Program-made: the position numbers and the translations under genes
Notes under the pieces: model-generated
Told to the model about the DNA's origin: nothing
The model's database searches: none
What the model saw: only the letters and a program-made list of their open reading frames with translations
Source of the DNA: an uncultured Porphyromonadaceae bacterium
GTDB taxonomy: Bacteria > Bacteroidota > Bacteroidia > Bacteroidales > Muribaculaceae
Assembly (NCBI GenBank): GCA_947174235.1
Contig: CAMWID010000027.1
Span: forward strand, 1 to 40,275
Direction: 5' to 3'
Length of the DNA: 40,275 bases
Part shown: in pieces, positions 36,668 through 40,275 of the stretch
How positions within the stretch are numbered: position 1 is the first letter of the stretch
Layout of the letters: every line of letters starts with the position of its first letter

Positions 36668-37101
36668 GTGAACGGTATTGCCTTCAGCACCTGTCCGAAC
36701 TGGTCTGCCATCTTTTGTATGTGCCCTCCCACCATCGGCTTGAGCATGGCGGGAATCTCTATATCTATCACCACTTTTGCCTTGGATGTGGCTTCGGAAT
36801 CGGGGGTGATCTGCATGGAAAGGGACAGAGGTACGGGCGACCCTTCACCTTGAAGACGTATCAGCGTGGGATCCACTTTCTCCTTTACCCGGAACGTGAG
36901 GGCTCCGACAGGACCTCCCGGAACGGTGATGGAGTCAGGAGTGACGGTTATACTGTTGAACATCTCCATTTTGTCTGCCGGAATCTGATCGGCGGGCACT
37001 TTTTCAAGAAGAGAACGGAGGTTTTCAAGATTGGACAGTTTCGCGAACACTGCCTCGGCAGGGGCGAGAAGCAAAACGTCATCGCTTTTATATGTAGCCA
37101 T
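36664..37101 (-). CDS. SRPBCC-fold protein of unknown ligand
   Basis: This 145-residue cytoplasmic protein has the START/SRPBCC pattern: an opening strand with LLLAPAEAVFAKLSNLENLRS, several central beta-strands (SITVPGGPVGALTFRV, KAKVVIDIEIP) and a long C-terminal helix (MVGGHIQKMADQFGQVLKAI) that would close a hydrophobic cavity. No catalytic residue is apparent. It starts 20 nt after pyrE and overlaps the next gene. From memory, small SRPBCC genes occur next to pyrE in other Bacteroidales, which suggests a conserved but unexplained link. Confidence 0.8.
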   Translation of the reverse strand: MATYKSDDVLLLAPAEAVFAKLSNLENLRSLLEKVPADQIPADKMEMFNSITVTPDSITVPGGPVGALTFRVKEKVDPTLIRLQGEGSPVPLSLSMQITPDSEATSKAKVVIDIEIPAMLKPMVGGHIQKMADQFGQVLKAIPFT

Positions 37102-37121
37102 ATCTGGGATGGTGAGTTATA

Positions 37122-37766
37122 TTATTCGTTACAATCGGGAGCCCAGTCGGCGGGATCTTCACGCCATTCGCGCAGAGCTTCGGCTTCGTCAGGGCTTATA
37201 TAATGAATCTCTTCCGCCACTTCAAGCATCACCGGATACGTGCAGAGCGGGGCGAGGGTGATGTCTGCCTCATGGAACCGTTTTACCGCCATGGGGAACT
37301 GGTAGCTGAAAAGGCATGTCATGCCTATGACTTCGCTGCCATAGGTCTGAAGGATCTCCACAGTCTTCAGGGAGCTGCCTCCGGTGGACACAAGATCTTC
37401 GATGACCACGACTTTTTTCCCGGGCATGAGATTCCCTTCGATGAGGTTTTCCAGACCATGGTCTTTGGGTGTGGCACGCACGTATACATATGGCAGCCCG
37501 AGTGTGTCCGCCACAATGGCGCCGATAGCGATGGCTCCGGTAGCGACTCCCGCAATAGCCTCCACATCAGGGAAATGTTCAAGGATAGTGCGTGCGAATT
37601 CCACCTTTATGAAATTCCGGATGTCCGGATATGAGAGGATACGACGATTGTCGTTGTAGATAGGAGAGTTCCAGCCAGAAGCCCAGACGAAAGGATTTTG
37701 CGGCTGGAGCTTTATGGCGCTGATCTGAAGGAGTTTCTCGGCAAGAATTCTTTCCGGTTTTTTCAT
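37122..37766 (-). CDS. pyrE: Orotate phosphoribosyltransferase
   Basis: This 214-residue enzyme joins orotate to PRPP to make orotidine monophosphate in pyrimidine synthesis. The N-terminal GWNSPIYND block contacts orotate, and the PRPP-binding motif VVVIEDLVSTGGS lies at about residues 119-131. Catalytic-loop lysine and arginine candidates lie in VRATPKDHG. Length is normal. It is the first gene of a five-gene minus-strand run and has a well-formed promoter whose transcript would begin with a hairpin (37807-37836), a possible point of control. Confidence 0.95.
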   Translation of the reverse strand: MKKPERILAEKLLQISAIKLQPQNPFVWASGWNSPIYNDNRRILSYPDIRNFIKVEFARTILEHFPDVEAIAGVATGAIAIGAIVADTLGLPYVYVRATPKDHGLENLIEGNLMPGKKVVVIEDLVSTGGSSLKTVEILQTYGSEVIGMTCLFSYQFPMAVKRFHEADITLAPLCTYPVMLEVAEEIHYISPDEAEALREWREDPADWAPDCNE

Positions 37767-37806
37767 AATACAGTGCTATTATTTTTTATTAAAAGACCTG
37801 TAGTTC

Positions 37807-37836
37807 CGTGGAAAAGCCGTTTTTGGTTTTCCCACG
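37807..37836 (-). promoter_or_regulatory. 5'-terminal hairpin of the pyrE leader
   Basis: On the minus strand CGTGGGAAAACC pairs with GGCTTTTCCACG around AAAAAC, giving 11 bp with one bulged base on each side. It starts only a few bases after the predicted transcript start and ends 40 nt before the pyrE ATG. It may stabilise the mRNA or take part in pyrimidine control. No known riboswitch class is recognised. Confidence 0.45.
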
Positions 37837-37842
37837 AAAGTG

Positions 37843-37874
37843 CAAAGTTACATTTATCTGTAAAAACATCCAAA
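37843..37874 (-). promoter_or_regulatory. Promoter of the pyrE operon
   Basis: On the minus strand TTTG (37871-37874), 20 nt, TAACTTTG (37843-37850). This is one of the best consensus matches in the window. Confidence 0.7.
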
Positions 37875-37947
37875 TATTAAACATTAAATCGGCGGCAAAA
37901 AGATTTGTCGAAATGCAAAAATGTGTTAATGAACGACCTCCGGACGG

Positions 37948-38637
37948 TCAGAACGTGACTCCGAGGGTAAGGATCGAAATCTTTGCAGAGGGTGCATTAT
38001 CCAGAATTGCTGAAGCTGCGGAAATTAATGTGGATCCGGTGGTACATACATCGTCGACGAGAAGGATCCCTTTGTTGTCAAGACTGCCGGGATACGGAAG
38101 TGAAAATATTCCGGAAGTATTGTCGAGTCGTTGTTGGAGAGTCATTGATGTCTGGGTCTTGTGTGACCGGGAAGCCTTGAGTGCTGTAGATACAGGTATG
38201 CCGGCGGCTTTGCTTATCCCGTTGGCTATATGGTGGGTCTGGTTGTACCCTCTCCGGGCTTGTTTCAGGAAGTGCATGGGCACAGGCACTATCAGGTCGA
38301 TGCCGGAAAAGAACCCTGACGGGAACAGCTCCTCGGCGACTATCCTCCCGAGCATTTCCCCGATACCCGGGTATCGGCGGTATTTCATGTCCTGGATGAG
38401 GGTGGACAGCGCCGAGCCCCGGGTGTAGAAAAAATGCCCGGTCGCTCTCACGAACGGCACTTTACCCGCGAGACGCTCTTCCATGGGGTTAAGGTCGCGG
38501 CGGTGGAATCCGGTGCGTGGAAGGGTTGACAGGCAATGGGAGCAGGCGAATCGCTCGTGTGGCGCGAGCTTCCCGTCGCATACATGGCATGTGGCTGGAA
38601 ACGCGAAATCAAGTATGCCGGCAAGCCATCTGTTCAT
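37948..38637 (-). CDS. comF: ComF-family phosphoribosyltransferase-like protein
   Basis: This 229-residue protein has an N-terminal zinc-finger-like cysteine set, C17 and C20 in CHVC and C32 and C35 in CSHC. A phosphoribosyltransferase-like domain follows, with VPVPMHFLKQARRGYNQTHHIA and the PRPP-type loop ILLVDDVCTTGST (about 191-203). Family members take part in DNA uptake in competent bacteria, but in Bacteroidales the role is not settled. Its start overlaps the recX stop by 4 nt, and it is the last gene of the prmC-recX-comF run. Confidence 0.92.
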   Translation of the reverse strand: MNRWLAGILDFAFPATCHVCDGKLAPHERFACSHCLSTLPRTGFHRRDLNPMEERLAGKVPFVRATGHFFYTRGSALSTLIQDMKYRRYPGIGEMLGRIVAEELFPSGFFSGIDLIVPVPMHFLKQARRGYNQTHHIANGISKAAGIPVSTALKASRSHKTQTSMTLQQRLDNTSGIFSLPYPGSLDNKGILLVDDVCTTGSTLISAASAILDNAPSAKISILTLGVTF

Positions 38638-39125
38638 GGCGCGGATTCTTTGATAATGGTCTTTACCATGGCTGACGCGAGAGACGGCTCGAATCCGCGT
38701 GAAAGTATATGCCGGTATAGCTTCATACGGTTTTCACGGGCATCTTCCCCAAAGAGGTCAAGTGAACGTGCCTTTGCCAGGGCGGTACGGCGCAAGGCAT
38801 CCATATAGTCCGTATCTTCAATCGCTGCCATGCCTTCTGAAATTTCGTCAGATGTAAGCCTTTTCGCCGCGAGAGCGGTACGTATCTTGTATTTGCCCCA
38901 TCCGGAAAACCTGCATTTGTCGCGTGCGAAACTACGCGCGAACCTATAGTTGTCGATAAACCTGTTGGCGGAAAGATAGTCTACGATCTCTTCCCTGGCC
39001 GAGGCGGGGAGTCCGGTTTTGAAAAGCTTCTGCCGGATGTCATATTCGCATTGTTCGGAACGCGCGCAAAGATCTGCCATGCGGATGCGCGCCGCTTCAG
39101 CGGAGATCGGTTTCTTGCTCTTCAT
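38634..39125 (-). CDS. recX: Regulatory protein RecX
   Basis: This 163-residue helical protein modulates RecA filaments. It shows the family's three-helix repeats: LCARSEQCEYDIRQKLFKTGLP near the start, then FIDNYRFARSFARDKCRFSGWGKYKIRTAL, a strongly conserved RecX signature, then a third repeat toward the end. It overlaps prmC upstream and comF downstream by 4 nt each. recA is not in the window. Confidence 0.93.
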   Translation of the reverse strand: MKSKKPISAEAARIRMADLCARSEQCEYDIRQKLFKTGLPASAREEIVDYLSANRFIDNYRFARSFARDKCRFSGWGKYKIRTALAAKRLTSDEISEGMAAIEDTDYMDALRRTALAKARSLDLFGEDARENRMKLYRHILSRGFEPSLASAMVKTIIKESAP

Positions 39126-39958
39126 CTGTGTGCCTTTATAAAACGTTCTCTGCCGTATGAATCACGGATTGTCTCCACATCAATGAATCCTGATGATGAG
39201 AGGAGATTCTCCAGTTCCTGGACATGGAGAGGATTTATCTCAAGATATAGCTTCCCATCCTGCGAAAGCGATTTCCCGGCGACAGCGGCTATTCTTTTGT
39301 AGAACTTCAGCGGGTCTTCATCCGGGACGAACAATGCAGACGCCGGTTCGTAGTCGAGAACGTTTGCCTCCATATCTTTTTTTTCGTATTCGCAGATGTA
39401 TGGCGGGTTACTTACAATGATGTCGAATTCTCCGGATGGATTCCAGCTGAATATGTCGGCATGGATAAACGCTATATCTGTCTTCAGATTTCTTGCGTTC
39501 TTTTCAGCCACCTCAAGGGCTTTGGCGGAGAAATCAAGGGCAGACACCTTAGGAAATCTCAGTGACCGGGCAAGGGCGATGGCGATACAGCCCGACCCGG
39601 TGGCGATGTCGAGGACACGTAGGTCTCCCCTATCTTGATTGTCAGATACAATTATGTCTACCAGCTCATCGGTTTCAGGGCGTGGGATGAGCACATCCGG
39701 TGTCACATGCAGCTCCATGCCATGGAAGCGTGCTTCCCCCGTGATATATTGTATAGGTTCGTGTTGCAGGAGCCTTGCAAGGATGGCGTCGATTTCAGAC
39801 TTCAGGTAAGGGGAGAGCCGGTCTGATTCATGCATAAGAATGTCAACCGTGTTCCATCCTTTGAGGTGGTGGAACAATATCCTTATTATGGCTTCTGCTT
39901 CGCCGTCACCATACATGGGACGCAGCGCATCCCGCAATTTCTTCAGTGTCTCGCGCAT
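39122..39958 (-). CDS. prmC: Peptide chain release factor N5-glutamine methyltransferase
   Basis: This 278-residue enzyme methylates the glutamine of the GGQ motif in release factors. The ATG at 39958 (MRETLKKLRD) is preferred to an upstream one at 40006, because it matches the usual length and N-terminus. A helical N-terminal domain (about 1-80) precedes the SAM-dependent methyltransferase domain, with IPRPETDELV (about 91-100), the SAM loop DIATGSGCIAIALA (about 117-130) and the catalytic NPPY (184-187). It is the first gene of the prmC-recX-comF run, divergent from the tRNA gene. Confidence 0.93.
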   Translation of the reverse strand: MRETLKKLRDALRPMYGDGEAEAIIRILFHHLKGWNTVDILMHESDRLSPYLKSEIDAILARLLQHEPIQYITGEARFHGMELHVTPDVLIPRPETDELVDIIVSDNQDRGDLRVLDIATGSGCIAIALARSLRFPKVSALDFSAKALEVAEKNARNLKTDIAFIHADIFSWNPSGEFDIIVSNPPYICEYEKKDMEANVLDYEPASALFVPDEDPLKFYKRIAAVAGKSLSQDGKLYLEINPLHVQELENLLSSSGFIDVETIRDSYGRERFIKAHR

Positions 39959-40115
39959 ATCTGTAAAAAAATTTTTTGAGTGTAGCGTCTCAATCCGGCA
40001 GAGCATTCACATAATGAACTATCTTGACATTACATGATGATAATTAGAATATTACAACACTGAAATCACGGCATCACAATATTCTGTTGCCTGCGTTTTT
40101 AAGACCGGCTCAAGA

Positions 40116-40146
40116 CAAAATTAACATTAAAACAATAAAAAAACAA
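40116..40146 (-). promoter_or_regulatory. Candidate promoter of prmC-recX-comF
   Basis: On the minus strand TTG (40144-40146), 20 nt, TAATTTTG (40116-40123). It gives a leader of about 150 nt to the ATG at 39958 and lies back to back with the tRNA promoter. Confidence 0.5.
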
Positions 40147-40152
40147 GAAAAA

Positions 40153-40184
40153 TTTGGAAAACTGAAAAAAAAGATATAATTTTG
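40153..40184 (+). promoter_or_regulatory. Promoter of the tRNA gene
   Basis: TTTG (40153-40156), 20 nt, TAATTTTG (40177-40184), ending 15 nt before the tRNA. It matches the Bacteroidetes consensus and spacing closely. Confidence 0.7.
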
Positions 40185-40199
40185 CACTCGCAAACGCGG

Positions 40200-40273
40200 G
40201 GTCCTATAGCTCAGTTGGTCAGAGCACCTGACTCATAATCAGGGAGTCCTAGGTTCAAGCCCTAGTGGGACCA
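40200..40273 (+). tRNA. tRNA with CAT anticodon (tRNA-Ile2 or elongator tRNA-Met)
   Basis: A complete 74-nt cloverleaf: acceptor GGTCCTA/TGGGACC with one T-G wobble, D-stem GCTC/GAGC, anticodon stem CCTGA/TCAGG with loop CTCATAA (anticodon CAT), T-stem CTAGG/CCTAG and discriminator A. CCA is not encoded. It is not the initiator: pair 1-72 is G-C and the anticodon stem lacks three G-C pairs. Pairs C4-G69 and C5-G68 match determinants described for TilS recognition in E. coli, which favours an isoleucine tRNA whose C34 is changed to lysidine. Elongator methionine remains possible. Confidence 0.9.
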
Positions 40274-40275
40274 CT

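Overview
The window looks like chromosome of a gut Bacteroidales bacterium, probably of the Bacteroides/Muribaculaceae type. The evidence is a SusC/SusD pair, two hybrid two-component regulators (HTCS), lipoprotein signals, promoters of the Bacteroidetes form (TTTG, about 19-20 nt, TAnnTTTG), few Shine-Dalgarno sites, and a tRNA gene without an encoded CCA. Species cannot be named from what is visible.

Positions 52-25242 form a polysaccharide utilisation locus aimed at substituted xylan (glucuronoarabinoxylan). On the minus strand are a GH43 enzyme (52-1713), SusD (1927-3591), SusC (3652-6789) and HTCS 1 (7001-10918). Diverging from HTCS 1 is a tight plus-strand operon: a feruloyl-esterase-like CE1 enzyme, a small secreted beta-sandwich protein, a GH43 with a possible beta-trefoil tail, a GH43-CBM6-GH8 fusion and a GH43 lipoprotein (11229-18150). 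The operon ends at a hairpin. A separately promoted GH115 alpha-glucuronidase (18468-21053) follows and converges, across a perfect 48-bp palindrome, on HTCS 2 (21205-25221). SusC/D would import xylo-oligosaccharides. The esterase, the GH43s and GH115 would strip feruloyl, arabinosyl and (methyl)glucuronosyl groups, and the GH8 module would trim chains from the reducing end. No endo-xylanase is visible. The susC promoter and the enzyme-operon promoter share a bipartite upstream element that is a good candidate HTCS operator.

Positions 25438-26968 hold an orphan, A+T-richer GT4 glycosyltransferase, possibly preceded by a 50-codon ORF. A nitrogen-assimilation operon follows: an ammonium transporter, then glutamate synthase large and small subunits (26969-34379). 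It has a well-formed promoter and no PII (glnK) gene beside it.

Positions 34374-37766 read on the minus strand as one likely operon: pyrE, an SRPBCC-fold protein, a Rieske-like lipoprotein with altered ligand residues, a LysE-family exporter and an unrecognised secreted protein. Several of the junctions overlap. Positions 37948-39958 are prmC-recX-comF, also with overlapping stop/start codons. The window ends with a CAT-anticodon tRNA gene (40200-40273) divergent from prmC. Apart from the palindrome, which resembles insertion-sequence ends, I saw no insertion sequence, phage or CRISPR array.
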